Assembly: GCA_009783295.1 (NCBI GenBank)
Contig: WRHK01000014.1
Coordinates: 1-64,000 of the forward strand
Length of the DNA: 64,000 nucleotides
From: Promicromonosporaceae bacterium
GTDB taxonomy: Bacteria > Actinomycetota > Actinomycetes > Actinomycetales > Cellulomonadaceae
Direction of reading: 5' to 3'
Below the pieces are notes generated by a model that was not told where the DNA came from, made no database searches, and saw only the letters and a program-made list of their open reading frames with translations. Positions 34,282 to 43,136 of the stretch are shown piece after piece. Both the position numbers and the translations under genes were made by a program. Numbering within the stretch: the first letter of the stretch is position 1; each line of letters opens with the position of its first letter.

Positions 34282-35511
34282 ATGTCTTCGAAGAAACTGC
34301 TCCAGGTCGTAGCCGTCACGGCTGCCCTGGGGCTCACGGTTGCCGGGTGCTCGTCCGGCAGCAACGCGAGCTCGTCGACCTCGTCGTCGAGCTCGAGCTC
34401 CGGCTCTGGTTCCGGGGGGAGCGTGCCGCAGGTCAAGGCGGGCGCGTTCACGTCGGACTTCTCGGTCATGCAGCAGCTCAAGTCCCTCGCCTCGCAGGGC
34501 AAGGGCATGATCGGCGTGCTGCTTCCCGACACCACGACCTCGACCCGGTACGTGCAGTACGACGCGCCGTACCTCAAGAAGGCGTTCGAGGCCGCGGGGC
34601 TCTCTGCCGACCAGTTCAAGGTCGACAACGCCGGCGGCAGCGCGGCGACCATGCAGACCCAGGCGGAGGCCGACATCAACGCCGGTGCGTCCGTGCTGCT
34701 CGTCGACCCGATCGACACCGGCTCCGGCGCGGCGATCGAGTCCACGGCGAAGGCCGCGGGCGTCGCCACCATCGACTACGACCGCCTGGTCAAGGGCGGC
34801 CCGGCCGACCGCTACTACGTCAGCTTCGACAACGTGCAGGTCGGCAAGATGATCGGCGACGGGTTCGTCCAGTGCGTCACCGACTGGAAGGTCACCAAGC
34901 CGAACGTGCTGATCATGGACGGCGACCCCACCGACAACAACGCCTCGCTGTTCGCCCAGGGCTACAACGGCGTGCTGAAGCCGAAGTTCGACGCCGGCAC
35001 GTACGTCAAGGTCGGCGAGCCCGCCGGCACGTGGGACCCGCAGAAGGCGGCCACCACGTTCCAGCAGCAGCTCACGGCCCACTCGAACATCAACGCCGCG
35101 ATCACCCCGAACGACGACAACGCCAACGCCGTGATCGCCATCCTCAAGGGCCAGGGCGTCAAGGCGAAGACGTTCCCGACCACCGGCCAGGACGCGTCGC
35201 TGCCCGGCCTGCAGAACATCCTCACCGGCTACCAGTGCGGCACCGTCTACAAGCCGATCTACCTGGAGGCCCAGGCCGCCGCGACGCTGGCGATCATGCT
35301 GCGCGCCAAGGCGACCCCGCCGGCGTCCCTGGTGAACGCGACCACCAAGGACACGCAGATCAACGCCGACATCAAGTCCGTGTACACCACCCCGATCTGG
35401 GTGACGACCACGAACATGAAGTCCACCGTCGTGGCCGACCAGGCCGTGACCGTGGCCAAGCTGTGCGCCGGCGCCGTCGCGAGCGCCTGCACCGCCGCCG
35501 GGATCGGCTGA
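34282..35511 (+). CDS. Sugar ABC transporter substrate-binding lipoprotein (XylF-like)
   Basis: 409-residue lipoprotein: signal peptide with lipobox VAGC, lipidated Cys23, then a Ser/Gly-rich linker and a type I periplasmic-binding domain. The binding domain resembles XylF/ChvE proteins: TSTRYVQYDAPYLKKAFEAAG in two runs, IDYDRLVKGGPADRYYVSFDN in two runs, NDDNANAVIAILKGQG and TTGQDASLPGLQNILTGYQ. First gene of a three-gene importer operon. The strong GGGGGACGACG ahead of the ATG acts as ribosome site. The ligand is probably a pentose or related sugar; the exact one cannot be told. Confidence 0.85.
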   Translation: MSSKKLLQVVAVTAALGLTVAGCSSGSNASSSTSSSSSSSGSGSGGSVPQVKAGAFTSDFSVMQQLKSLASQGKGMIGVLLPDTTTSTRYVQYDAPYLKKAFEAAGLSADQFKVDNAGGSAATMQTQAEADINAGASVLLVDPIDTGSGAAIESTAKAAGVATIDYDRLVKGGPADRYYVSFDNVQVGKMIGDGFVQCVTDWKVTKPNVLIMDGDPTDNNASLFAQGYNGVLKPKFDAGTYVKVGEPAGTWDPQKAATTFQQQLTAHSNINAAITPNDDNANAVIAILKGQGVKAKTFPTTGQDASLPGLQNILTGYQCGTVYKPIYLEAQAAATLAIMLRAKATPPASLVNATTKDTQINADIKSVYTTPIWVTTTNMKSTVVADQAVTVAKLCAGAVASACTAAGIG

Positions 35512-35518
35512 CGCGCCG

Positions 35519-36283
35519 ATGACCGCCACCTCCGAGACTCCCCCGCTGCTCCGGCTGCGGGGGGTCTCGAAGTCCTTCGGCGCCGTCCGGGCCCTCGCCG
35601 ACGTCGACCTCGACGTCCCGGCCGGGGCGGTGACGGCGCTGGCCGGCGACAACGGCGCCGGCAAGTCCACGCTGATCAAGTGCATCGCGGGCATCCACGC
35701 GCCCGACTCGGGGGACATCCTCTGGGAGGGGAAGCCGGTCACGCTGCGCGGGCCGTCGGACGCCGCGGCGCTCGGGATCCAGACCGTCTACCAGGACCTC
35801 GCGCTGTGCGACAACCTGGACATCGTCCAGAACATGTTCCTGGGGCGGGAGCGCCTGCGCCGCGGCCAGCTCGACGACGTCGCCATGGAGCAGGACGCCG
35901 CGCGCACCCTCGCCGACCTCGCGGTGACCACCGTGGGGTCGGTCCGCCAGACCGTCGCCTCCCTGTCCGGCGGGCAACGCCAGTCGGTCGCCATCGCCAA
36001 GGCCGTGCTCTGGGAGTCGCGGCTGGTGGTCATGGACGAGCCGACGGCGGCGCTCGGCGTCGCGCAGACCAGCATGGTGCTCGAGCTGGTGCGCACCCTG
36101 GCCCGGCGCGGCCACGGCGTGCTGCTCATCACCCACAACGTGCTCAACCTGCTCGACGTCGCCGACCGGGTCGCCGTGATGCGGCAGGGGCGCGTCGTGG
36201 ACGTGCGCCAGCGCAGCCAGGTCGACGAGCGCATCCTCGTGGACCTCATGACCACGGGCCGCACCGACCGGGAGGTGGCCTGA
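35519..36283 (+). CDS. Sugar ABC transporter ATP-binding protein, single nucleotide-binding domain
   Basis: 254-residue ATPase with Walker A GDNGAGKST, Q-loop YQDLALCDNLDIVQNMFLG, signature LSGGQ and Walker B VVMDEPTAALG. It resembles the first half of XylG/RbsA-type proteins, which normally hold two ATPase domains in about 500 residues; this one is a half-size protein that would act as a dimer (FrcA-like). It follows the binding-protein gene by 7 bases and is 1 base from the permease gene. Confidence 0.87.
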   Translation: MTATSETPPLLRLRGVSKSFGAVRALADVDLDVPAGAVTALAGDNGAGKSTLIKCIAGIHAPDSGDILWEGKPVTLRGPSDAAALGIQTVYQDLALCDNLDIVQNMFLGRERLRRGQLDDVAMEQDAARTLADLAVTTVGSVRQTVASLSGGQRQSVAIAKAVLWESRLVVMDEPTAALGVAQTSMVLELVRTLARRGHGVLLITHNVLNLLDVADRVAVMRQGRVVDVRQRSQVDERILVDLMTTGRTDREVA

Positions 36284-36284
36284 C

Positions 36285-37523
36285 ATGGCCGTGCGCACCG
36301 ACCCCGACACCGGCCGCAAGGTCACCGCACAGGGTGCCGGCGCCTACCTGGGCCTCGCGTGGAAGCGGGTGCGCGGCGGCGAGACGGGCGTGCTGCCCGT
36401 GGTGGGCGGCCTGATCCTCGTCTCCGTCATCTTCCAGAGCCTCAACGGCAACTTCCTCACCGCCGGCAACCTCGTCAACCTGCTGGTCCAGGCGGCCGTG
36501 TTCGCGCTGCTCAGCATGGCCGAGGTGTTCGTGCTGCTGCTGGGCGAGATCGACCTCTCGGTCGGGTACGTGGCGGGCATCTCCGCCGTCGCGGTCGCCT
36601 GGCTGGCCCAGCCGCAGGTCGGGTGGCCGTGGTGGGCCGCGATCCTCGTGGCGCTCGGCGCGGCGACGCTCATCGGGCTGCTGCACGGCACGCTCATCAC
36701 CCGCATCGGGCTGCCGTCGTTCGTGGTCACGCTCGCCGGGCTGCTGTTCTGGCAGGGCGTGATGCTGTTCGTGCTGGGCAACGGCGGGGCCATCCTCATC
36801 AGCGACACCGTGCTGGTGGGCATCTCCTCGGGCACGCTCCCCCGCCTGGGCGGCTGGGTCGTCGCCATCGTGGTGGTCGCCGTCTTCGGCGTGATCGTGT
36901 GGCGGCGCGACGCCCGCCGTCGGGCCGTCGGGCTCACCGCTCCGCCCGTGTCGCTCACCATCGCCAAGATCGCGGCGTGCGCCGTCGGCGGGGCGGCCCT
37001 GATCCTGCTCGCCAACGCCGACCGCGGGCGGCTCGCACCCGTGTACGGCCTGCCGTGGGTGGTGCTGCTCGTCGCCGCGCTGCTGGTGGTCTGGGCGTAC
37101 CTGCTGGGCCGGCGCCGGTTCGGGCTCTACGTCTACGCCGTCGGCGGCAACGCCGAGGCGGCGCGCCGCGCCGGCATCCGCCTCTCCCGGATCCGCACGG
37201 TCGCGTTCCTGCTGTGCTCCCTCACGTCCGGGGTCGCGGGCGTGGTCTACGCGTCCCGGCTGCGGTCCATCTCCACGTCGCTCGACGGCGGCACCCTGGT
37301 GCTGTACGCGGTGGCCGGCGCCGTGATCGGCGGCACCAGCCTGTTCGGCGGGCGCGGCAAGATGCTGCACGGCGTGCTCGGCGGCCTGGTCATCGCGGCC
37401 ATCGACAACGGCATGGGCCTGCTCGGGTTCAGCGCGGCGGCCAAGTACATGGTGACGGCGCTGGTGCTGATCGTGGCCGTGACCATCGACGCGGTGGCCC
37501 GACGACGGCGCCCGTCGACGTGA
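36285..37523 (+). CDS. Sugar ABC transporter permease (XylH-like)
   Basis: 412-residue permease of the BPD_transp_2 family with about ten membrane helices. Signatures include LLMGEIDLSVGYV-like LLLGEIDLSVGYVAGISAVA, the loop GRRRFGLYVYAVGGNAEAARRAGI (two runs), and GGTSLFGGRGKMLHGVLGG. It completes the binding protein-ATPase-permease set and is probably co-transcribed with both. Confidence 0.88.
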   Translation: MAVRTDPDTGRKVTAQGAGAYLGLAWKRVRGGETGVLPVVGGLILVSVIFQSLNGNFLTAGNLVNLLVQAAVFALLSMAEVFVLLLGEIDLSVGYVAGISAVAVAWLAQPQVGWPWWAAILVALGAATLIGLLHGTLITRIGLPSFVVTLAGLLFWQGVMLFVLGNGGAILISDTVLVGISSGTLPRLGGWVVAIVVVAVFGVIVWRRDARRRAVGLTAPPVSLTIAKIAACAVGGAALILLANADRGRLAPVYGLPWVVLLVAALLVVWAYLLGRRRFGLYVYAVGGNAEAARRAGIRLSRIRTVAFLLCSLTSGVAGVVYASRLRSISTSLDGGTLVLYAVAGAVIGGTSLFGGRGKMLHGVLGGLVIAAIDNGMGLLGFSAAAKYMVTALVLIVAVTIDAVARRRRPST

Positions 37524-37568
37524 CCGATGCGGTCAGGCCACAGGGCGGCGAGCGGGCCGTCCCGGCGG

Positions 37569-37574
37569 TAGTTT
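37569..37574 (+). promoter_or_regulatory. -10 element of a probable leaderless promoter
   Basis: TAGTTT lies 6 bases before the ATG at 37581, in the sequence GGTAGTTTGACGGCATG. No ribosome binding site is present. Confidence 0.5.
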
Positions 37575-37580
37575 GACGGC

Positions 37581-38540
37581 ATGCTCGCCGCCTACGCCTC
37601 CCGGTTCGTGCCCGACGCCCCGCTCGACGGTCTCGAGGTGGCCGAGCGGCCGGACCCCGTCGCGCGCGAGAACTGGTCCGTGGTCGAGGTGCGCGCCGCG
37701 ACCCTCAACCACCACGACCTGTGGTCGCTCAAAGGCGTCGGCCTGCGCGCCGACCAGCTGCCCATGATCCTCGGCACCGACGCCGCCGGCATCGCGCCCG
37801 ACGGCACCGAGGTGGTCGTGCACGGCGTGATCGGCGCCGACGGCCACGGCGTCGGCCCCCGCGAGGGGCGCTCGCTGCTGTCCGAGAAATACGACGGCAC
37901 GCTCGCCCAGTACGTCGCCGTGCCCACCGCGAACCTGGTCCCCAAGCCCGCGTCGCTCACGTTCGCCGAGGCGGCCTGCCTGCCGACGGCATACCTCACC
38001 GCGTACCGCATGCTCTTCTCCGTCGCCGGGCTGCGGCCGGGCCAGTCGGTGCTGGTGCAGGGCGCCGGCGGCGGGCTCGCGACCGCGGCCATCGTGCTGG
38101 GCGCCGCGGCCGGGCTCACCGTCACCGCCACGTCGCGCGACGGCGCCAAGCGGGCCCGCGCGCTGCGCCTGGGCGCGCGGCACGCCGTGGAGCCCGGAGC
38201 CCGCCTCCACGCGCGCGTCGACGCCGTCATCGAGTCGGTGGGCCAGGCGACGTGGGCGCACTCGATGCGCTCCGTGAAGCCCGGCGGCACCATCGCCGTC
38301 TGCGGCGCCACCTCGGGCGACGCGCCCGCCGCCGAGCTCACGCGCCTCTTCTTCCAGGAGATCACCGTGCGCGGCGTCACCATGGGCACCCGCGACGAGC
38401 TGCGCGACCTGCTCGCGTTCCTCGACCGCACCGGCGTGCGGCCCGTCATCGACTCCGAGCACCGGCTCGCCGACGTGCGCGGCGCGCTCGCGCGCATGGA
38501 GGCGGGCGCCCAGACGGGCAAGATCATCGTGGTGCCCTGA
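37581..38540 (+). CDS. Zinc-binding-type dehydrogenase / quinone oxidoreductase-like protein
   Basis: 319-residue MDR-superfamily NAD(P)H-dependent enzyme of the quinone-oxidoreductase type. N-terminal GroES-like domain (TLNHHDLWSLKGVGL and ILGTDAAGIA) and Rossmann domain with VLVQGAGGGLATAAIVLGAAAG in two runs. The zinc ligands of true alcohol dehydrogenases are not evident, so zinc-free reduction chemistry is likely. Substrate unknown. Leaderless start. It ends 12 bases from the convergent RAMA-domain gene. Confidence 0.83.
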   Translation: MLAAYASRFVPDAPLDGLEVAERPDPVARENWSVVEVRAATLNHHDLWSLKGVGLRADQLPMILGTDAAGIAPDGTEVVVHGVIGADGHGVGPREGRSLLSEKYDGTLAQYVAVPTANLVPKPASLTFAEAACLPTAYLTAYRMLFSVAGLRPGQSVLVQGAGGGLATAAIVLGAAAGLTVTATSRDGAKRARALRLGARHAVEPGARLHARVDAVIESVGQATWAHSMRSVKPGGTIAVCGATSGDAPAAELTRLFFQEITVRGVTMGTRDELRDLLAFLDRTGVRPVIDSEHRLADVRGALARMEAGAQTGKIIVVP

Positions 38541-38552
38541 CGGGCCCCGCGC

Positions 38553-39983
38553 TCAGGCGAAGCGGGTGCGGAACGCCTCGGTGAGCGTCGGCCCCGTCGC
38601 GGAGCCGAGCCGCCACACCGTCCACCCGTCGGCCGTGTAGGAGCCCGACACCGCCGTCGCCGCCACGTCCGGGTGGCGGTAGCGGGAGCCGTCGGGCACC
38701 TCGATGCTGCCGTCCGGGTGCAGGTACGCCTCGAAGCGCTGGCCGCGGCGCGGCCGCTCCCACACCAGCACGGTGCCCGCACCGATGGCCGCGGCGAGCG
38801 CCGCGAGGTCGGTGTCGACGTCCTCGTCCACCACCATCGGGGCCGACGGCGGGTCCCACGGCTGCGGGGCCGGCGGCACCGGGGGCGCGGCGACGCGCGG
38901 GGGCTCGAACGGGGCCTCCCAGGCGAGCGGGTCGTGGTCGTGGCCGGCCTGCCAGCCCGGGTCGAGCGGCGCGCTGATCTCCGAGAGCACCTCGCCGAAC
39001 TCGATCGCCTCGCGCTCCCGGTCGGAGGGCAGCGGGATCGGCTCCTCGCCCGAGTGCGGGTCCCAGGTGCGCGCGGGCTCCCAGGTGGCGGCCGGTTCGC
39101 GCAGCGGCTCGAAGGGCAGGCGCTCGGGCTCCGGGTAGTCGGCGAAGATCTCGGCCGTGGTCTCCTGGGCCGAGAACCTGTCGGTCCGCGAGCGGCGGCG
39201 GGTGGCGCGCGAGGGCCGCTCGGGGGCGGTCGCGGCGGGCGGGGCCGGGGGCACCGGGGCGGGCGGCGCGGGCACCGGGGCCGGGGGCGCCGGGACCGGG
39301 GCGACGTCGTCGGGCGGCGTCGTCGAGACGCCCGGCAGCGGCACGGCGTCGAGGCGGTCCACGGGGGCCGCCACGGCGGGGCGCGCCGGGCTGCTCACGG
39401 AACCCATGAGCTCGGGCCGGTCGGGCGCGGACGCCGGGTGGATCACCAGCGGCGAGACGTCGACGAACCGGCGGCCGTCGGCCGCGTGCACCACGCCCAG
39501 GCGCAGCACCTCGACGGGCATGGAGGGCTGGCGCAGGAAGTCGACGGCGTTGAGCACGTCCTGGTCGGCGTCCTGGCAGATGACGATGAGCCGGGCACCG
39601 CCCTGGCCGGTCTGCGAGCGGGTCACCGGGACGGAGTCGTAGAACGTCGCGACGTCGCGCTGGAAGGCCTGCGGGCCCCCCGCGTACATCGAGGCGAGCT
39701 GCCCGCGCGTCATGCGGCCGGCGGCTCCGGCGTGGTCGAGCGCCCGTGTCAGCGCGGCCTCGTCGAGCCGCGACACCAGCTCGACGACCACCGGCGACCC
39801 GGACGCGTCGAGCGCGAGAAGGTGGGGTTGATCAGGGCCGTTGCCCTGCGACACGGGGAAGACCTGCTCGCCGAGCAGCCCGTCGATGTGGGACTCGACG
39901 ACCCGGTGCGCGGTGGTGCCGACGCCGGGCCGCGGCCCCGCCACGAGCTGGGGGCGTTCGCCTTCGACCTCGAAGAGCGGCAA
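38553..39983 (-). CDS. RAMA-domain protein with a degenerate PD-(D/E)XK-like N-terminal domain
   Basis: 476-residue protein. The N-terminus (about 20-135) resembles NucS/RE-type nuclease folds, with LLALDASGSPVVVELVSR: Asp59 and Glu68 fit the D...ExK pattern, but the Lys position is Val70. A second domain to about 190 is followed by a Pro/Ala-rich linker. The C-terminus (about 405-470: VWERPRRGQRFEAYLHPDG, then GSRYRHPDVAATAVSGSYTADGW and VWRLG) matches the RAMA domain (DUF4357-like), found with restriction systems and thought to read modified DNA. TTG at 39983 is chosen because of GGAGG ten bases upstream. No methylase or restriction gene is adjacent. Probably DNA-interacting, exact role unknown. 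Confidence 0.62.
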   Translation of the reverse strand: MPLFEVEGERPQLVAGPRPGVGTTAHRVVESHIDGLLGEQVFPVSQGNGPDQPHLLALDASGSPVVVELVSRLDEAALTRALDHAGAAGRMTRGQLASMYAGGPQAFQRDVATFYDSVPVTRSQTGQGGARLIVICQDADQDVLNAVDFLRQPSMPVEVLRLGVVHAADGRRFVDVSPLVIHPASAPDRPELMGSVSSPARPAVAAPVDRLDAVPLPGVSTTPPDDVAPVPAPPAPVPAPPAPVPPAPPAATAPERPSRATRRRSRTDRFSAQETTAEIFADYPEPERLPFEPLREPAATWEPARTWDPHSGEEPIPLPSDREREAIEFGEVLSEISAPLDPGWQAGHDHDPLAWEAPFEPPRVAAPPVPPAPQPWDPPSAPMVVDEDVDTDLAALAAAIGAGTVLVWERPRRGQRFEAYLHPDGSIEVPDGSRYRHPDVAATAVSGSYTADGWTVWRLGSATGPTLTEAFRTRFA

Positions 39984-40097
39984 AGGAATCCCACCTCCGT
40001 TGTGTCGGGTCTCTGTGCGCGGTGCGGCATACCTTACGCGCCTGGTCTGTGGCGGTGGGACTCGTCCCACGGGCACCCGCCAGGGCACGATGGCGGC

Positions 40098-41135
40098 GTG
40101 ACCGAACCGCCCGCGCGACGTGCCGTGCCCCCGCTGCGGACGGCGGTGCACGGGCTCTGGATCGGCCCCGTCGTGGCCGCCGGCCTGGTGACGGGCACGG
40201 CCCTGTACCTCGCCGCCGCCGACACCGACCAGGACTTCGCGGGGGCCGGAGGCGCCGTGGTGCTCGTCCTGTACGCGGTGGTCCTCACGCTGCCCGTCGC
40301 GGTCCTCGCGGGGGCTGCCTCGGGGCTGGTCGGCGGCCTGGCGGCCTGGCGGCTGACCCGGGTGCCGCCGTGGGCGCGGGCGGTCGTCGGCGGGGTCGCG
40401 GCGGCGGCCGTCGCGGCGGCCGTCCTGGCCGCGCAGCCGGACCGCACGTGGCACGGGGTGCTCGGGGTGCTCGCCTTGGTGGGCGTGCTCGTGACCGGCG
40501 GCGGCGCCGTGCTGGCGGAAGGGCGTACCGCCGCGCGCCGCCACCGCGCGTGGCCCTGGCTGGCCGCGTGCGTCGCCGTGGGCCTCGCCGCGTGGGGCGT
40601 GCTGTGGCTGAGCACGCTGCGGTTCGGCGAGGTGGACCGCACGGTCGGGAACGCTCCCCCGCGGGACCTCACGCCGCCCAGCGCACAGCCTTCGGCCCCG
40701 GCGGGCCCGGCGCCGGCCGCGCCGGCCTCGCTCGCCGCGGGGCGCCGGGACCTGGCGACGCTCGCCGCCGAGGCGACCGCGGCCGGCGGCCCGGACCTGC
40801 TGTGGCCGGCCCCGCCCGCCGTCACCGAGATCGCCTGCACTGACGACGGCGGCGCCGCCGGCACGATCCTCGAGCTCGGCGGCCGCTACACGACGCGCGA
40901 CCTGGCCACGGCGTCGGACGACGTGGACTTCCTGCACATCACGCAGGCCAACGAGAAGGTGGCCGCGCGCATCGCGGCCGCGTGGACGGCGGGCCGGGCG
41001 CAGCCGGGCGACACGCTCCACGGCGAGTACTGGGTCCAGCCCGCGGCCCCCACGACGGTGGACCAGGCCCACCTCGGCTTCGACCAGGGCGTGGGCACCC
41101 TGCGCGTGACCACCCGCTGCGCCACGCAGCCCTGA
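40098..41135 (+). CDS. Multi-pass membrane protein of unknown function
   Basis: 345 residues. Four to five membrane helices fill the first 190 residues (for example GLWIGPVVAAGLVTGTALYL and VVLVLYAVVLTLPVAVLAG). After WLSTLRFGEVD the chain leaves the membrane, passes a Pro/Ala linker and ends in a domain of about 110 residues containing VTEIACTDDGGAAGTILELG, IAAAWTAGRAQPGDTLHGEY and a last Cys. I recognise no family. GTG start at 40098; the gene is divergent from the RAMA-domain gene and ends 4 bases from the convergent thiamine-binding-like gene. Confidence 0.65.
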   Translation: MTEPPARRAVPPLRTAVHGLWIGPVVAAGLVTGTALYLAAADTDQDFAGAGGAVVLVLYAVVLTLPVAVLAGAASGLVGGLAAWRLTRVPPWARAVVGGVAAAAVAAAVLAAQPDRTWHGVLGVLALVGVLVTGGGAVLAEGRTAARRHRAWPWLAACVAVGLAAWGVLWLSTLRFGEVDRTVGNAPPRDLTPPSAQPSAPAGPAPAAPASLAAGRRDLATLAAEATAAGGPDLLWPAPPAVTEIACTDDGGAAGTILELGGRYTTRDLATASDDVDFLHITQANEKVAARIAAAWTAGRAQPGDTLHGEYWVQPAAPTTVDQAHLGFDQGVGTLRVTTRCATQP

Positions 41136-41139
41136 CCCG

Positions 41140-41460
41140 TCAGGAGCGGCCCTCCTGCGCGGCGTCGGCGGCGAGGCGCTCCTCCACGCGCGCGACCTTC
41201 GCGTCGAGCTGGCCCGTGTACCCCGGCCGGATGTCGGCCTTGAGCACCAGCGACACGCGGGCGCCGCCGGCCCCGACGGCCTCCGTGGCGGCCTTGATCA
41301 CCGGCATCACCTCGTCCCACTCGCCCTCGATCTCGGTGAACATCGACGTCGTGCGGTGGGGGAGCCCGGACTCCCGGACGATGCGGACGGCCTCGGCGAC
41401 CTGGTCGGCGACGGAGTCGCCGGTGCCGAGCGGGGCGACGGAGAACGCGAAAACGGCCAT
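41140..41460 (-). CDS. MTH1187-family thiamine-binding protein
   Basis: 106-residue ferredoxin-fold protein of the MTH1187/YkoF-like family: FAFSVAPLGTGDSVADQVAEAVRIVRESGLPH in two runs, TSMFTEIEGEWDEVMPVIKAA in two runs, and VSLVLKADIRPGYTGQL. The family binds thiamine or related small molecules as tetramers. It is a single gene, divergent from cofD by 36 bases and tail to tail with the membrane-protein gene. Confidence 0.85.
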   Translation of the reverse strand: MAVFAFSVAPLGTGDSVADQVAEAVRIVRESGLPHRTTSMFTEIEGEWDEVMPVIKAATEAVGAGGARVSLVLKADIRPGYTGQLDAKVARVEERLAADAAQEGRS

Positions 41461-41484
41461 ACCGGCATCCTGCCGGACGACGCG

Positions 41485-41490
41485 TAGGCT
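41485..41490 (+). promoter_or_regulatory. -10 element of a probable leaderless cofD promoter
   Basis: TAGGCT is followed after 6 bases by the GTG at 41497, within the 36-base divergent gap. No ribosome binding site is seen. Confidence 0.45.
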
Positions 41491-41496
41491 CGTCGC

Positions 41497-42438
41497 GTGG
41501 TGGAAGCACGCGTGACGGTCCTGGCCGGTGGGGTAGGAGGCGCCCGGCTGGCGCACGGCGTGGTGCTCGCCGGGGTGCGGCCCGACGTCGTCGTGAACGT
41601 CGGTGACGACACCCGGCTGCACGGCCTGTGGATCTCCCCCGACCTCGACACGGTGATGTACACGCTCGCCGGGCTGAACGACGAGGAGCGCGGCTGGGGG
41701 CTGAGCGGCGAGACGTACGCGACCCTCACGCAGCTCGCGGCCCTCGGCGAGGACACCTGGTTCACGCTGGGCGACAAGGACCTGGCCACGCACCTGGCGC
41801 GCACGGCCCGCCTGCTCGGCGGCGTGCCGCTGAGCGAGGTCACGGCGCAGCTCGCGGCGTCGCTGGGCGTGACCGCCCGCCTGCTCCCGGTCACCGACGA
41901 CCCGGTGGCCACCCTGCTCGACACGCCGTCGGGCCGACTCGCGTTCCAGGAGTACTTCGTGCGCCGGCAGCACGCCGACGCCGTGCTCGGCATCACGTAC
42001 GAGGGCATCGACGCCGCCCGCCCCGCCCCGGGCGTGCTCGACACCGTCACCGGCGCCGACGTGCTGGTGATCGCGCCGTCGAACCCGTTCCTGTCCGTGC
42101 TGCCGGTGCTGGGCGTCCCGGGCGTCCGGGAGGCGGTCGAGACGACGGCGGCCCGCCGCGTGGCCGTCAGCCCCATCGTGGGCGGGCAGGCCATCAAGGG
42201 CCCCGCCGCGCAGATCCTCGAGACCCTGGGCCACGAGGTCTCCGCGCTGGGTGTTGCGCGGCTCTACGAGGGCCTGGTCGACGTCATGGTGGTCGACGAC
42301 GCCGACGCCGCCCTGCGCGGCCCGATCGAGGACCTCGGGTTCGAGGTGCTGGTCACCGACACGATCATGGGCGGCCCCGCCGGCCGGGAGCGCCTGGCGC
42401 GCGAGCTCCTCGCGGTGGCCGGGCACCCGGTGCCGTGA
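41497..42438 (+). CDS. cofD: 2-phospho-L-lactate transferase (F420 biosynthesis)
   Basis: Also called FbiA. It transfers the phospholactyl-type side chain onto 7,8-didemethyl-8-hydroxy-5-deazariboflavin to form F420-0. The 313 residues include VTVLAGGVGGARLAHGV, VNVGDDTRLHGLWISPDLDT, TLGDKDLATHLART, and IAPSNPFLSVLPVLGVPGV with SPIVGGQAIKGPAA. It is coupled to cofC by a GTGA overlap. Confidence 0.94.
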   Translation: MVEARVTVLAGGVGGARLAHGVVLAGVRPDVVVNVGDDTRLHGLWISPDLDTVMYTLAGLNDEERGWGLSGETYATLTQLAALGEDTWFTLGDKDLATHLARTARLLGGVPLSEVTAQLAASLGVTARLLPVTDDPVATLLDTPSGRLAFQEYFVRRQHADAVLGITYEGIDAARPAPGVLDTVTGADVLVIAPSNPFLSVLPVLGVPGVREAVETTAARRVAVSPIVGGQAIKGPAAQILETLGHEVSALGVARLYEGLVDVMVVDDADAALRGPIEDLGFEVLVTDTIMGGPAGRERLARELLAVAGHPVP

Positions 42439-43070
42439 GCCTGGAGCCCGGGGTGGTCGCGGTCGTGCCGCTGCGCGACGGCGTGAGCGGCAAGTCGCGG
42501 CTCGCCGCGGGCCTGACCCCAGCGGCCCGCAGGCGGCTCGTGGCGCAGCTCGCCCAGCACGTCGTGGCGACCCTGCGGGCGACCCCCGAGGTGGACGAGG
42601 TGCTCGTGGTGACGGCCGACCCGGCGTTCGCGCGCGAGGTGGTGCCGGGCGTGGCCGTGCTCGCGGAGCCGCCCGGGCTGGGCGGCCTGAACGCCGCGCT
42701 CGACCTCGCGCGCGACGCCGTCCGGAGGCGCGCCCCCCGCGCCACGCTGCTGGTCGCGCACGCCGACCTGCCCGCCCTGGCGCCCGCGGACGTCACGGCG
42801 CTGCTGGCCGAGGCAGGCCCCGCCCGCGCCGCCGACGTCGTCGTCGCCACCGACCGGCACGGCACCGGCACCAACCTGCTCGCGCTGCCCGCGAGCGCCG
42901 CCTACGCGTTCCGGTTCGGCCCCGGCTCCCGCGCCGCGCACGAGGCCGAGGCCGCCGCCGAGGGGCTGCGCGCCGCCGTCGTCGAGCGGCCCGGGACGGC
43001 CGCCGACCTGGACACCCTCGACGACTGGGCCGACCTGCCCCCGGCGACCCGCGAGGCGCTCACCGCCTGA
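42435..43070 (+). CDS. cofC: 2-phospho-L-lactate guanylyltransferase (F420 biosynthesis)
   Basis: Also called FbiD. It activates the phospholactate or phosphoenolpyruvate precursor with GTP for the CofD reaction. 211 residues with a nucleotidyltransferase start (VVAVVPLRDGVSGKSRLA), HADLPALAPADV, and the CofC motif DRHGTGTNLLALP. The GTG start overlaps the cofD stop. cofE/fbiB is not in the window, though a nitroreductase-family gene lies just downstream on the other strand. Confidence 0.9.
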   Translation: MSLEPGVVAVVPLRDGVSGKSRLAAGLTPAARRRLVAQLAQHVVATLRATPEVDEVLVVTADPAFAREVVPGVAVLAEPPGLGGLNAALDLARDAVRRRAPRATLLVAHADLPALAPADVTALLAEAGPARAADVVVATDRHGTGTNLLALPASAAYAFRFGPGSRAAHEAEAAAEGLRAAVVERPGTAADLDTLDDWADLPPATREALTA

Positions 43071-43136
43071 GTGGCCCGTCCGGGCGGGCGCGAGGATCGT
43101 GGAGCCGTCAGGCGACGCGACCAAGGAGACAGAGTC

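Noticed and set aside
34258-34282. PhoP-box-like GTCGTCCCCC-GTTCAGG just before the sugar-binding lipoprotein gene
   Set aside because: It is on the opposite strand, ends at the start codon and is better explained as the GGGGGA ribosome binding site of that gene.
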